A stretch of DNA of 14,710 nucleotides from Aquificota bacterium (GTDB taxonomy: Bacteria; Aquificota; Aquificia; Aquificales; Aquificaceae): positions 1-14,710 of the forward strand of contig JAJRQX010000147.1 of the NCBI GenBank assembly GCA_024280065.1. Reading direction: 5' to 3'. The stretch's first letter is position 1. Every line of letters starts with the position of its first letter. This document shows, piece after piece, positions 6,627-14,148 of the stretch. The position numbers and the translations under genes were made by a program. The notes beneath the pieces are model-generated. The model saw nothing but the letters and a program-made list of their open reading frames with translations, made no database searches and was not told the origin of the DNA.

Positions 6627-7309
6627 TACTTCCTCTCCCCGAAGAGGAGGGTTCCTATCCTGACTATGGTGGCTCCCTCCTCAACCGCCACTTCAAAGTC
6701 ATGAGACATCCCCATGGAGAGGTGAGGGAGTTCTATACCGAGATCCCTTTCAAGATCGTCCCTCAGTTTGCGTAATTCTGCAAAGTAGGGTCTCACCTCC
6801 TCGGGATCCTCCTTGTATGGCGGTATAGCCATGAGCCCCGTTATCTTTATGTTCGGCTTTGAGAGAGTATACTCAGCCAGCTTCTTCAGGTTCTCTGGCT
6901 CAACTCCTCCCTTTGTCTCCTCACCCCCTAAGTTCACCTCTATCAGGACCTCCTGAACCTTCCCCGCTTTCTGGGCCCTCTTCTGGATCTCGTCCGCGAG
7001 TGACTCCCTGTCAAGGGAGTGTATCAGGGAGACCTTTCCGATAAGATACTTGACCTTGTTCGTCTGGAGCCTTCCTATGAAGTGCCAGTCTATGGAGAGG
7101 TCCCTAAGAGCCTCATACTTCTTCAGGAACTCCTGGGCCCTGTTCTCTCCGTAAACCTTAAGGCCGCAGCTGTAAAACTTCCTTATCACCTCCTCGGGAA
7201 TCGTCTTAGTAGCTCCCAGGAGGGTCACTTCTTTCGGATCCCTTCCGGACCTATGGCAGGCCCTCTCTATCCTGCTAAGGACTTCCTGAAGACGCTCACA
7301 CTCCCCCAT
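6623..7309 (-). CDS. YggS/PLPBP family pyridoxal-phosphate homeostasis protein
   Basis: A single-domain (alpha/beta)8-barrel protein of about 228 residues that binds pyridoxal 5'-phosphate and keeps vitamin B6 and amino-acid pools balanced; no enzymatic activity is established for the family. Conserved segments: LLGATKT with the PLP lysine (K35 from the ATG), VYGENRAQEFLKKYEAL, DWHFIGRLQTNKVKYL, LIEVNLGGEETKGGV, GLMAIPP, and SMGMSHDFEVAVEEG then VRIGTLLFGER, the phosphate-binding end. SMGMSHDFE has His where Asp or Asn is usual. A GTG at 7312 immediately precedes the ATG at 7309; I prefer the ATG because the short leader has no Shine-Dalgarno. The gene is co-transcribed with the HTH gene and divergent from mazG. 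Confidence 0.92.
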   Translation of the reverse strand: MGECERLQEVLSRIERACHRSGRDPKEVTLLGATKTIPEEVIRKFYSCGLKVYGENRAQEFLKKYEALRDLSIDWHFIGRLQTNKVKYLIGKVSLIHSLDRESLADEIQKRAQKAGKVQEVLIEVNLGGEETKGGVEPENLKKLAEYTLSKPNIKITGLMAIPPYKEDPEEVRPYFAELRKLRDDLERDLGIELPHLSMGMSHDFEVAVEEGATIVRIGTLLFGERKY

Positions 7310-7321
7310 CACTAAAAATCT

Positions 7322-7328
7322 TAAAATA
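7322..7328. promoter_or_regulatory. Overlapping divergent -10 elements (yggS / mazG)
   Basis: The gap between yggS and mazG is 24-27 bp and holds TAAAATA. Forward TAAAAT (7322-7327) would start transcription about 3 nt before the mazG ATG at 7337. Reverse TATTTT (7328-7323) would start it within about 4-7 nt of the yggS GTG/ATG. No Shine-Dalgarno in either direction. Confidence 0.45.
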
Positions 7329-7336
7329 TCACCATC

Positions 7337-8101
7337 ATGAAGAGATATACCTTTGATGATTTAGTGAAGATAATGGAAGAACTGAGGAAGAAATGCCCCT
7401 GGGACAGGGAGCAGACCCACGAGAGCCTTAAAAAGTATCTCATAGAGGAGTCCTACGAGGTCCTTGACGCTATAGACTCAAAGGACGACAGAAAGCTACT
7501 TGAAGAGCTCGGAGACCTCCTCCTTCAGCCCGTGTTCCACGCCCAGATAGCTAAGGAGAGAGGGGCTTTCACCCTGGACGATGTGGTGGACCACCTCGTC
7601 AGGAAGCTTATAGAAAGACATCCTCACGTCTTCGGTGATGCGAAGGCTGAAGATGTCCTGAGGAACTGGGAAAGGAAAAAGATGGAGAAGAGGGACAGCG
7701 TCCTTGAGGGGATACCCAAACACCTCCCCGCCCTTATGAGGTCCCAGAAGCTCCAGGATAAGGCCTCCCAGGTCGGCTTTGACTTCACCCACATAGACCA
7801 GGTCTTTGAGAAGATAGAGGAGGAGATAAGGGAGCTTAAGGAGTCAATAGAAAAAGGTGAGAAGGAGAACCTCACCCACGAGATAGGGGACATACTCACC
7901 GCTGTGGTTGAGCTGGCAAGGTTCTTGAACGTGGACGCGGAAGAGGCCCTCCAAAAGGCAAACGACAGGTTCGTAAGTAGGTTTCAGTATATGGAAAGGA
8001 AGGCAAAGGAGATGGGTAAAAGGCTTGAAGACATGAGCCTTGAGGAGATGGACGATCTCTGGAGAGAAGCTAAAAGGGTCCTTGAAGGTCAGGAGGGGTA
8101 G
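7337..8101 (+). CDS. mazG: Nucleoside triphosphate pyrophosphohydrolase MazG
   Basis: A 254-residue cytoplasmic enzyme that cleaves NTPs or dNTPs to the monophosphate and pyrophosphate, used in nucleotide-pool sanitation and stress responses. It has the two tandem MazG domains of full-length bacterial MazG. The first carries the entry motif CPWDREQTH (20-28), the metal-binding E38-x2-E41 and the ELGD motif E57-x2-D60. The second, around residues 155-215, has the acidic helix [12 protein letters not shown] and [18 protein letters not shown]. The ATG lacks a Shine-Dalgarno and follows a -10-like TAAAAT, suggesting a leaderless message. Its last 13 bp overlap the end of convergent queH. Confidence 0.94.
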   Translation: MKRYTFDDLVKIMEELRKKCPWDREQTHESLKKYLIEESYEVLDAIDSKDDRKLLEELGDLLLQPVFHAQIAKERGAFTLDDVVDHLVRKLIERHPHVFGDAKAEDVLRNWERKKMEKRDSVLEGIPKHLPALMRSQKLQDKASQVGFDFTHIDQVFEKIEEEIRELKESIEKGEKENLTHEIGDILTAVVELARFLNVDAEEALQKANDRFVSRFQYMERKAKEMGKRLEDMSLEEMDDLWREAKRVLEGQEG

Positions 8102-9330
8102 TCCAGGACCTCCTCCAGGCACCTCCCCGTTAACTCCTCAAAGAACCTCTGACCAGGTCTACCGAGGGAGTGGGCACCGAGGAGAACTAAGGAGACTCTG
8201 CCCTCCCTTATGTTCTCAGCTTTACTTTTGATAAGGGATATTACGTAGTCCCCTCTGAACCCCCTACCGTCCTGCAGTGTGTCCGCAGGTATGCCTATGA
8301 TCCTGTCCGCCTCCTCCCCACCTATGAGTAGAACCCTTGACCTCTCCTGAAGGAACTCTGTTCTTAAGGACACCTCAACCCTGCTTCTGAGCAACCTTTC
8401 CCTCCACTCCGCGGGAACTAAAAAGGTGGGACTCACAACACCTGTGATCTCGGAAACAGGCCTGTCCGCGAGCCTATCCACGAGGATCAGCCTCACGAAC
8501 TGCTTGTTGAGGTAGAGGGTGTTCCCGGAGACTCTCTCAACGTCCGCCCTCACCCTTCCCCTGACTGACTGGGAGAAGGGGACGACTATTGATGGGACCG
8601 CCTCCTTGTTCACCCAAACACCCCCTTCAAGCACCTTCCAGCTTAAGAAGGGGAATTCAAACTCCCTTACAGGAAGACCTATGCCCTCCGCGAAGGTCCT
8701 TATCTCTTTAACGAACAGGGCTTCCTCCTTGGATCCGGGCCTCCTGCCTCCGAAGGAGACGAGGTCCCAGAAGACCTCACCCTCCTTCTGCTTGAAGAGT
8801 CCGTAGATGCAACCGCAGTAATCCTGCTGGTATATTTCAAGGTTCCTGCTTAATCTGAACATCTCCTGGGTCCCTCCACCCTTCCTGTAGTCCAAAGCGA
8901 GGAACTTTATACCGTACTCCTTAGCAACCCTCTCCCCGCTGTCTTTGAGCTGGGGTATGCTCTTCTTGGGACTCATGAGAAGGGTTGTGGTCATAACATC
9001 GCAACCGAGTTCCTTGGCGAGCCTTGCGGATCTCTCAAGTCTGAAGTCAAAGCAGACCGAGCACCTCCTCCCCCTCTCGGGTTCATCCTCAAGGCCCTTC
9101 ACCGCCTCAAGCCAGTCCTCAAGGTTATACTCACCCTCTATGAGCTCTATACCCAGCTGTTTGCAGGTTCTCTTCGTCTCCTGAAGGCGTAGCCTATACT
9201 CCTCGTAAGGGTGTATGTTGGGGTCGTAGAAGAAACCAACTATCTCATCATCCGGGAAGTCCTCTCTCAGCCTTTTCAGGAAGTAAACCGCGTCCGGGGC
9301 ACAGCATATGTGGACCAGTATCCGACCCAT
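8089..9330 (-). CDS. queH: QueH-type epoxyqueuosine reductase fused to an uncharacterised C-terminal domain
   Basis: Residues 1 to about 185 match QueH (formerly DUF208), the non-B12 enzyme that reduces epoxyqueuosine to queuosine in tRNA. Visible: adjacent cysteines C9-C10 in [27 protein letters not shown] (33-48), [14 protein letters not shown] with C90-x2-C93, [10 protein letters not shown], and YCGCIYG with C172 and C174; these Cys supply the iron-sulfur site and redox pair. The protein is 413 residues, roughly twice the length of a minimal QueH. Residues 185-413 form a further segment with alternating strands and helices ([55 protein letters not shown]) that I do not recognise. The ATG lies 10 nt after the hspR stop, with AAGGAG 13 nt upstream, so it is probably the last gene of the long minus-strand run. 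Confidence 0.85.
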   Translation of the reverse strand: MGRILVHICCAPDAVYFLKRLREDFPDDEIVGFFYDPNIHPYEEYRLRLQETKRTCKQLGIELIEGEYNLEDWLEAVKGLEDEPERGRRCSVCFDFRLERSARLAKELGCDVMTTTLLMSPKKSIPQLKDSGERVAKEYGIKFLALDYRKGGGTQEMFRLSRNLEIYQQDYCGCIYGLFKQKEGEVFWDLVSFGGRRPGSKEEALFVKEIRTFAEGIGLPVREFEFPFLSWKVLEGGVWVNKEAVPSIVVPFSQSVRGRVRADVERVSGNTLYLNKQFVRLILVDRLADRPVSEITGVVSPTFLVPAEWRERLLRSRVEVSLRTEFLQERSRVLLIGGEEADRIIGIPADTLQDGRGFRGDYVISLIKSKAENIREGRVSLVLLGAHSLGRPGQRFFEELTGRCLEEVLDYPS

Positions 9331-9340
9331 GGAGATAAGT

Positions 9341-9736
9341 TTACTCCTTGGACTTCTGGGCCTGTATGATGTCCTCCACCTTCATCACCTTTCTCTTGGA
9401 AACGTTAACTATAGCCTTTTTGAGCTCTTCGCTCTGAACGTTTGAGAGCTGGGTCTGTATGAACTCAAGAAGCTGGTCTATCTGTTTCTGGAGCTCCTCT
9501 ATCTGCTCCTTCATGTTCAGGATTATATCAACGCCAGCTAAGTTCACCCCCATCTCCCTCGTCAGGAACAGTATGAACTCAAGCCTCTCAAGGTCCTCGT
9601 CCGAGTAAAGCCGTGTGTTCCCCTCAGTTCTTGATGGCTTCAAGAGTCCCTCACGTTCATAAAGGCGGAGGGTCTGTGGGTGTATGTCGTACATCTTGGC
9701 CACAACACCTATGGTATAGAGACCCCTCCTTTTCAT
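9341..9736 (-). CDS. hspR: Heat-shock repressor HspR (MerR family)
   Basis: A 131-residue MerR-type DNA-binding protein. The winged helix spans about 7-60 and holds the HspR hallmark HPQTLRLYEREGLLKPSRT and NTRLYSDEDLERL, then FLTREMGVNLAGVDIILNM and a coiled coil at about 72-100 for dimerisation. HspR proteins repress dnaK/dnaJ/clpB operons by binding HAIR inverted repeats, usually with a chaperone as co-repressor. Here the gene directly follows dnaJ and a HAIR-like site lies before dnaJ, so autoregulation is predicted. The ATG at 9736 has GAGAGG 8 nt upstream; an in-frame GTG at 9745, overlapping the dnaJ stop as GTGA, would add three residues but has its ribosome site too close. Confidence 0.9.
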   Translation of the reverse strand: MKRRGLYTIGVVAKMYDIHPQTLRLYEREGLLKPSRTEGNTRLYSDEDLERLEFILFLTREMGVNLAGVDIILNMKEQIEELQKQIDQLLEFIQTQLSNVQSEELKKAIVNVSKRKVMKVEDIIQAQKSKE

Positions 9737-9741
9737 GGCTC

Positions 9742-10881
9742 TCACCTCTCAACTATCCTTTCTGGCTCTGGGAGAAGGTCCTTAAGTTCCTTTAACAGCT
9801 TCTCTAACTTTCTCCCGTCCCCCACAACCTTGTCCAGAACACCTATCCTCGGAACGTCTATGTTTACCCTTACAAGGAGGTCACCTCTGCCCGAACCCTT
9901 CAACCTCGGCATACCCTCACCCTTTACCCTTACTACCTCACCGTGTTTAGTCCCCGGGGGTATCTTTACCCTAACCTTGTTTCCGGACAACGTCGGTACC
10001 TCTATCTCAGTTCCGAGGACAGCCTCTGGGAAGGTCAGGTTCACATCAACGTAAAGGTCATCCCCTTCCCTCTGGAACACCCTGTGGGGTCTCACCTTCA
10101 CCTGTATGTAGAGGTTGCCCGGAGGCCCTCCAAACCTTCCCACATGACCCTTACCTTCAACCACAAGCCTTGACCCTGTGTCCACACCTGGTGGTATCCT
10201 CACCTTTATCTCCTCGCTCCTCTGGACAGTTCCCCCTCCTCCGCAAACCCTGCACCTCTCCCTGATCACACCATCTCCCCTGCATGTGGGACAGGTCTGG
10301 GATATCGTGATTATGAACTGTCTCTGGACCACCTGCCCCCTTCCTCCGCATGTCGGACAGGTCCTCACGCCCACACTCCTGTCGTATCCTGTACCTCCGC
10401 AGGCTTCACACTCCACCTCCCTGTACACGGTGACCTCGGTGGTGACACCTCTAAATGCCTCTTCAAGGGAGACCTCAACGGTCCTGTGTATGTCCTCCCC
10501 CCTTAGAGGTCTCCTCCTCTCACGCCTGCTCCTGGTTGCCCTTTCAAATATGGTGTCAAAGTCAAATCCAAAGCCGCCTTCAAAGAAGTCCCTAAGTATC
10601 TCCTCAAGATCAGATACGTGGGTTGTATGGGTAGCCTGCTGCTGTTGGGTACTCTCAAAGGCTGCGTGTCCGTACATGTCGTACATCTTCCTCTTTTCAG
10701 GGTCCGAGAGTACCTGGTAAGCCTCGTTTATCTCCTTGAACTTCTCCTTGGCCTCCGGGCTTTTGTTTATGTCAGGATGATACTTTCTTGCAAGCCTCCT
10801 GTAAGCCCTCTTTATCTCTTCCTGGGAAGCGTTCCTAGGAACCCCCAATATTTCGTAGTAATCCTTTTTGGTGGAGGGCAT
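9742..10881 (-). CDS. dnaJ: Chaperone DnaJ (Hsp40, class A)
   Basis: A 379-residue co-chaperone that delivers clients to DnaK and stimulates its ATPase. The J domain (6-73) has HPD at 35-37. The four zinc-binding CxxCxGxG repeats are at C158/C161, C175/C178, C197/C200 and C210/C213, followed by two C-terminal beta domains (LPG-like [18 protein letters not shown]) and a short tail. The linker between J domain and zinc region (about 75-130) is Gln/Thr- and acid-rich with only one short Gly/Phe stretch ([10 protein letters not shown]), so the usual G/F region is reduced. A strong Shine-Dalgarno AAGGAGG sits 7 nt upstream. No dnaK or grpE is adjacent. It has its own promoter with an HspR-type operator and is followed at once by hspR. 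Confidence 0.96.
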   Translation of the reverse strand: MPSTKKDYYEILGVPRNASQEEIKRAYRRLARKYHPDINKSPEAKEKFKEINEAYQVLSDPEKRKMYDMYGHAAFESTQQQQATHTTHVSDLEEILRDFFEGGFGFDFDTIFERATRSRRERRRPLRGEDIHRTVEVSLEEAFRGVTTEVTVYREVECEACGGTGYDRSVGVRTCPTCGGRGQVVQRQFIITISQTCPTCRGDGVIRERCRVCGGGGTVQRSEEIKVRIPPGVDTGSRLVVEGKGHVGRFGGPPGNLYIQVKVRPHRVFQREGDDLYVDVNLTFPEAVLGTEIEVPTLSGNKVRVKIPPGTKHGEVVRVKGEGMPRLKGSGRGDLLVRVNIDVPRIGVLDKVVGDGRKLEKLLKELKDLLPEPERIVER

Positions 10882-10888
10882 TTACAAA

Positions 10889-10895
10889 CCTCCTT
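10889..10895 (-). promoter_or_regulatory. Ribosome binding site for dnaJ
   Basis: AAGGAGG, 7 nt before the ATG, is the best Shine-Dalgarno match in the window and confirms the dnaJ start. Confidence 0.8.
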
Positions 10896-10917
10896 ACAAC
10901 TTTTGTTCCAGACTATT

Positions 10918-10946
10918 AATATAAAATTTGAGTATATTACTGTCAA
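10918..10946 (-). promoter_or_regulatory. sigma-A-type promoter of dnaJ-hspR
   Basis: On the minus strand TTGACA (10946-10941) and TATATT (10923-10918) are separated by exactly 17 nt, a near-consensus vegetative promoter. Transcription should start near 10911, giving a leader of about 30 nt that includes the dnaJ Shine-Dalgarno. The -35 box contains the TGA stop codon of truB (10945-10943), so the promoter begins inside the upstream gene. It is the only promoter in the window with both boxes well matched, and it lies in the largest intergenic gap (10882-10942). Confidence 0.75.
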
Positions 10947-10947
10947 G
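10927..10947 (-). promoter_or_regulatory. HAIR-like operator for HspR
   Basis: The minus strand reads CTTGACA-N7-ACTCAAA. The HspR-associated inverted repeat described in actinobacteria is CTTGAGT-N7-ACTCAAG: the left arm matches 5 of 7, the right arm 6 of 7, and the spacer length is exact. The site covers the -35 box and most of the spacer of the dnaJ promoter, where a bound repressor would exclude RNA polymerase. The operator consensus is established knowledge; its use here is inference. Confidence 0.65.
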
Positions 10948-11806
10948 TTTTTGGAACTATGAGCCTTTCAGGTTTCAGGACGCCTCCCCTCAGAAACCCT
11001 ACACCCACAAACATCCCGTCTATGTATATCCTAATATAACCTTCTGACTCTCTATCCTCCACCAGGACCTGGTTCCCGTTCATGACCCTTCTTCCCTGAA
11101 AGGTGTTGAGGTTGATAGAGGGAAGGAAGCCGAGCCCTTCCTCAACAGGCATGAGGTATGACTCAGGTCTATCCGACCTTAGAAACTCCTCAAGGTCTAC
11201 AGCCCTGTCAAGTGTAAGGGGACCCACCGCCATCCTGACGAGGTCCTTCACAGCCGCACCACAGGAGAGCCTCTGTCCTATGTCGTGTATTAAGGTCCTC
11301 ACGTAAGTTCCTGAGGAGACATCTGTGAACACGGTGAACTCTGGGATTCTGCACTCTTCAAGCTCAAGCCTGTAGACCTTAACCCTGACGGGCTTAAGAT
11401 CAGGCTTTACACCTTTCCTCGCCAGTTCGTAAGCCCTCCTTCCCCTTATCTTCTTGGCGGAGAAGGGGGGAGGGATCTGCTCTATCTCACCCCTGAACTC
11501 TCCGAGGACGCTCTCTATTTCCTGACAGCTCACCTTAACCTCCCTCTCCTCAACCACGTTGCCATCCATATCGTAGGTGTCCGTTATAACACCGAGGAGA
11601 CCAACCACCCTATAGGCCTTCGGAAGCTCCTGAAATATCCAGGTGAACCTGGTAGCTCTGCCGGTCAGGAGTATCAGGAGTCCGGTCGCGATCGGGTCAA
11701 GGGTTCCGGTGTGGCCTACCTTGGTTTTTAGTCTTCTCCTCACCTCCTCAACCACCCCGGTGGAGGTCCAGCCCTTGGGCTTGTTTATAAGGAGGACACC
11801 GTCCAT
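10943..11806 (-). CDS. truB: tRNA pseudouridine-55 synthase TruB
   Basis: A 287-residue enzyme that isomerises U55 in the T-loop of tRNAs to pseudouridine. N-terminal LLINKPKGWTS is the family signature; the catalytic aspartate is D37 in GHTGTLDPIATGLL. Further conserved parts are PPFSAKKIRGRRAYELAR, the VSSGTYVRTLIHDIG motif and a C-terminal PUA-like RNA-binding region (about 230-287). The ATG shares one base with the sigma factor stop (TGATG), so the two are translationally coupled; the ribosome site is weak. The stop codon lies in the -35 box of the dnaJ promoter. Confidence 0.95.
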   Translation of the reverse strand: MDGVLLINKPKGWTSTGVVEEVRRRLKTKVGHTGTLDPIATGLLILLTGRATRFTWIFQELPKAYRVVGLLGVITDTYDMDGNVVEEREVKVSCQEIESVLGEFRGEIEQIPPPFSAKKIRGRRAYELARKGVKPDLKPVRVKVYRLELEECRIPEFTVFTDVSSGTYVRTLIHDIGQRLSCGAAVKDLVRMAVGPLTLDRAVDLEEFLRSDRPESYLMPVEEGLGFLPSINLNTFQGRRVMNGNQVLVEDRESEGYIRIYIDGMFVGVGFLRGGVLKPERLIVPKT

Positions 11807-12735
11807 CAGCTCAGGAAGTCCTTGAGGTGTCTTTTCATAGCCAAGTTCCTGAGCTTTCTCAGTGCCCTCGTCTCAAGCTGTCTGACCCTCTCCCTTGAGA
11901 CCTTAAGGATCTCCCCTATCTCCCTCAGGGTCTTGGGTTCGTTACCTCTGAGGCCGAACCTGAGCTCTATAACCTTCCTCTCCTTCTCGGGTAGCTTGTC
12001 AAGAAGGTTGTAGATCTCCTTCTCAAGTACCTCCCTTATGACGCTCTCCTCTACCTCCGCGGTTCCGTGCTTACTCAGGAAGTCAACGAAGAAGGTGTCC
12101 TCGTTTTCCCCGACCGGTGCGTCCAAAGATAGGGGTATTCTGCAGACCTGGAGGTACCTCTCCACCTCCTCGGGGGATATCCTGTAGCCCTCTTTTTCAA
12201 ACTTCTTCTCTACCTCCTCCTCGGAGGGCGGTCTTCCGAGCTCCTTCTCAAGCTCCTTGGCTATCATCTCCTTGGAGAGATGTTCCGCCACCTCCTCAGG
12301 CGTGGGCTCCCTCTCAAGCTCCTTGGCGAGCTCCGAGTATACGGTCCCTATCTTGCTTATAAGGTGGGATTGCTTCAGAGGTATCCTTACAGCTCCTGTC
12401 TGCTGGGAGAGGGCCTGCATTATGGCCTGCCTTATCCACCAGACCGCGTAGGATATGAACTTGACACCCCTGTCCGGGTCAAACCTCTTGGCAGCCTCCA
12501 AGAGGCCGAGGTTCCCCGCCGCTATCAGCTCCGAGAACGGGAGGCCGTAACCTATGTATTGCTTAGCTATGCTGACGACAAACCTGAGATTAGATTCCAC
12601 CAGCTTCTTCAGGGCCTCCTCGTCTCCTTCCTTCGCCCTCCTCGCCAGCTCCTTCTCCTCCTCGGGTGTGAGGAGGGGTATGTTTGATATCCTCTTAAGA
12701 TACTGGTTTATGAGCTCCTGCTCAGTGTCAGGCAT
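11806..12735 (-). CDS. RNA polymerase sigma-70 family factor (group 2-like) with an expanded region 3
   Basis: A 309-residue sigma factor without region 1.1. Region 1.2 (8-45), region 2 (46-120: NLRFVVSIAKQYIGYG and FISYAVWWIRQAIMQAL, the -10-recognition part), region 3 (121-235) and region 4 (about 240-305: LPEKERKVIELRFGLRG and the HTH REIGEILKVSRERVRQLE) are all present. Region 3 is long: the usual LxxELxREPTPEEVAxxL element (135-153) is followed by a second similar one (158-179, ELEKELGRPPSEEEVEKKF) before ISPEEVERYL. It is probably an alternative or RpoS-like factor rather than the main vegetative one, because region 1.1 is missing; the assignment is uncertain. ATG 12735 has GAGAGG 5 nt upstream; a GTG at 12741 is less likely. 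Confidence 0.88.
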   Translation of the reverse strand: MPDTEQELINQYLKRISNIPLLTPEEEKELARRAKEGDEEALKKLVESNLRFVVSIAKQYIGYGLPFSELIAAGNLGLLEAAKRFDPDRGVKFISYAVWWIRQAIMQALSQQTGAVRIPLKQSHLISKIGTVYSELAKELEREPTPEEVAEHLSKEMIAKELEKELGRPPSEEEVEKKFEKEGYRISPEEVERYLQVCRIPLSLDAPVGENEDTFFVDFLSKHGTAEVEESVIREVLEKEIYNLLDKLPEKERKVIELRFGLRGNEPKTLREIGEILKVSRERVRQLETRALRKLRNLAMKRHLKDFLS

Positions 12736-12740
12736 GGCCA

Positions 12741-12746
12741 CCTCTC
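12741..12746 (-). promoter_or_regulatory. Ribosome binding site for the sigma factor gene
   Basis: GAGAGG overlaps the htrA stop and stands 5 nt before the ATG at 12735. It abuts the alternative GTG at 12741 and so cannot serve it. Confidence 0.6.
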
Positions 12747-14142
12747 ACTCTAAGTTGAGAACTAGGTAGAGGTTACTCTCCCCTCTCCTCACTAAGAGCA
12801 GAACCTTTGTCTTACCCATCTCCTTCAGGTTCTCTATCAGCCTCTTGAACTCCTGAACCGTCCTCACCTTCCTGTAGTTTACTCTCATTATAACATCTCC
12901 GGGCCTGAGACCGCTCCTGTGGGCGAGGCTTCCGGGCTCAACGCCCACCACCAATACACCCTCCACACCTATCCTCGCTCTCTCTTGGGGTGTGAGGTCC
13001 CTTAAGGAAAGGCCGAGGTCCTCGCCTTCATAGTCCCTCTGTCTGGTAACTCCCCTCTCGGGGAGCTCACCTATCTTTACCTTAATCTCCCTTTTCTTAC
13101 CTTCCCTGATTACGGTCAAGGTTACAACCGTCCCGGGCTTCGTCCTCATGATCGCTATCTGGAGGTCCCTCACCGAATCCATCTTCTTACCGTTCAGGGC
13201 TATTATTATGTCCCCGACCTTCAGTCCCGCCCTTTCGGCAGGGCTGTCCTTTATAACCTGGGCTATTATGATCCCCTCCCTGACGCCTATCGCCTCCCCT
13301 ATATCGGGTGTTATCTCCTGGATCACAACCCCGAGCCAGCCCCTTATGACCCTCCCGTGCTGGAGTATCTGGTCCATGACCCACTTGGCGAGGTTTATGG
13401 GTATGGCGAATCCGAGCCCCTGCCCCGAGGCAACTATGGCCGTGTTTATCCCTATGACCTCACCCTTTATGTTTATTAGCGGTCCCCCGGAGTTACCCGG
13501 GTTTATGGGGGCGTCCGTCTGGATGTAGCTCTCATACTGGGTTATCCCTATGCTCCTCTTCAGGGCGGAGACGACGCCTACAGTCACGGTTCTCTCAAGA
13601 CCGTAGGGGTTCCCTATGGCTATGACTATCTGGCCAACCCTAACCTTATCCGAGTCTCCAAGCTTGGCGACCCTCTTCTCTATGTCCTTGATCCCTTTAG
13701 CCTCCACCTCAAGGACCGCAATGTCGGTCTTCGGATCCGTTCCCACTATCCTGGCCTTCCTCTCGGTGTGCTTGTCAAACCTCACAGTTATGCTTCTCGC
13801 GTCTTCAACCACATGGTTGTTGGTCAGTATGTAAACCTTACCTTTCTCATACTTAACTATGACACCCGAGCCTAAGGACCTTCTCTCCTGTCTGAAGGGT
13901 TCAAAGGGAAGTCTGAAGGGGAGGTCAAAGTCCTCAAAGGGATTGAACTCAACCGTCTGAACCGCGAATATGGTCACCACGGAAGGAGAAACTCTATCAA
14001 CTATCTCGGTAAGCTCCTTCTCAAAGGCTTCTAATATGCTACCCTTCGGCTCATCGGAATTGTTCTTAGCGGGTGTGGTATCAACCCTGCAGGCAAGGAG
14101 GAGTATGATCGCAGACGTCAGAAAGAGGGTAAGGGTTCTCAT
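12745..14142 (-). CDS. HtrA/Deg-family serine protease with two PDZ domains, probable lipoprotein
   Basis: A 465-residue envelope protease/chaperone that degrades misfolded proteins. Catalytic triad: H110 in LTNNHVVEDA, D140 in KTDIAVLEV, S218 in NPGNSGGPL. Two PDZ domains follow (about 269-358 and 375-455), as in DegP/DegQ. The N-terminus is a basic residue plus a hydrophobic stretch ending LLLAC, a lipobox-like motif with C18, so the protein is probably lipid-anchored rather than free in the periplasm; Leu at -2 is a little unusual. The start at 14142 is chosen because GGGAGG lies 6 nt upstream; an ATG at 14160, overlapping the upstream stop, would add six residues in front of the signal peptide. 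It is followed within 9 nt by the sigma factor gene. Confidence 0.92.
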   Translation of the reverse strand: MRTLTLFLTSAIILLLACRVDTTPAKNNSDEPKGSILEAFEKELTEIVDRVSPSVVTIFAVQTVEFNPFEDFDLPFRLPFEPFRQERRSLGSGVIVKYEKGKVYILTNNHVVEDARSITVRFDKHTERKARIVGTDPKTDIAVLEVEAKGIKDIEKRVAKLGDSDKVRVGQIVIAIGNPYGLERTVTVGVVSALKRSIGITQYESYIQTDAPINPGNSGGPLINIKGEVIGINTAIVASGQGLGFAIPINLAKWVMDQILQHGRVIRGWLGVVIQEITPDIGEAIGVREGIIIAQVIKDSPAERAGLKVGDIIIALNGKKMDSVRDLQIAIMRTKPGTVVTLTVIREGKKREIKVKIGELPERGVTRQRDYEGEDLGLSLRDLTPQERARIGVEGVLVVGVEPGSLAHRSGLRPGDVIMRVNYRKVRTVQEFKRLIENLKEMGKTKVLLLVRRGESNLYLVLNLE

Positions 14143-14148
14143 GACCAA

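Noticed and set aside
7003..7020. Perfect 7-bp inverted repeat with a 4-nt loop (ACTCCCT/AGGGAGT), whose loop region reads TTGACA on the minus strand
   Set aside because: It lies inside conserved yggS coding sequence, is not followed by a T-run, and has no -10 box 17 nt downstream, so neither a terminator nor a promoter is supported.
9590..9740. Possibility that the MerR-type protein is a metal or drug sensor
   Set aside because: No metal-binding cysteines are present, and the HPQTLRLYEREGLLKPSRT motif with dnaJ next to it identifies HspR.
10178..10720. Long open frame of 180 codons on the plus strand
   Set aside because: It is fully antisense to the J-domain and zinc-finger part of dnaJ, is low in complexity (Ser/Pro/Cys-rich) and has no ribosome site; it arises from the codon bias of dnaJ.
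13148..13528. Open frame of 126 codons on the plus strand with hydrophobic content
   Set aside because: Antisense to the protease and PDZ1 domains of htrA, with no family resemblance and no start signal.
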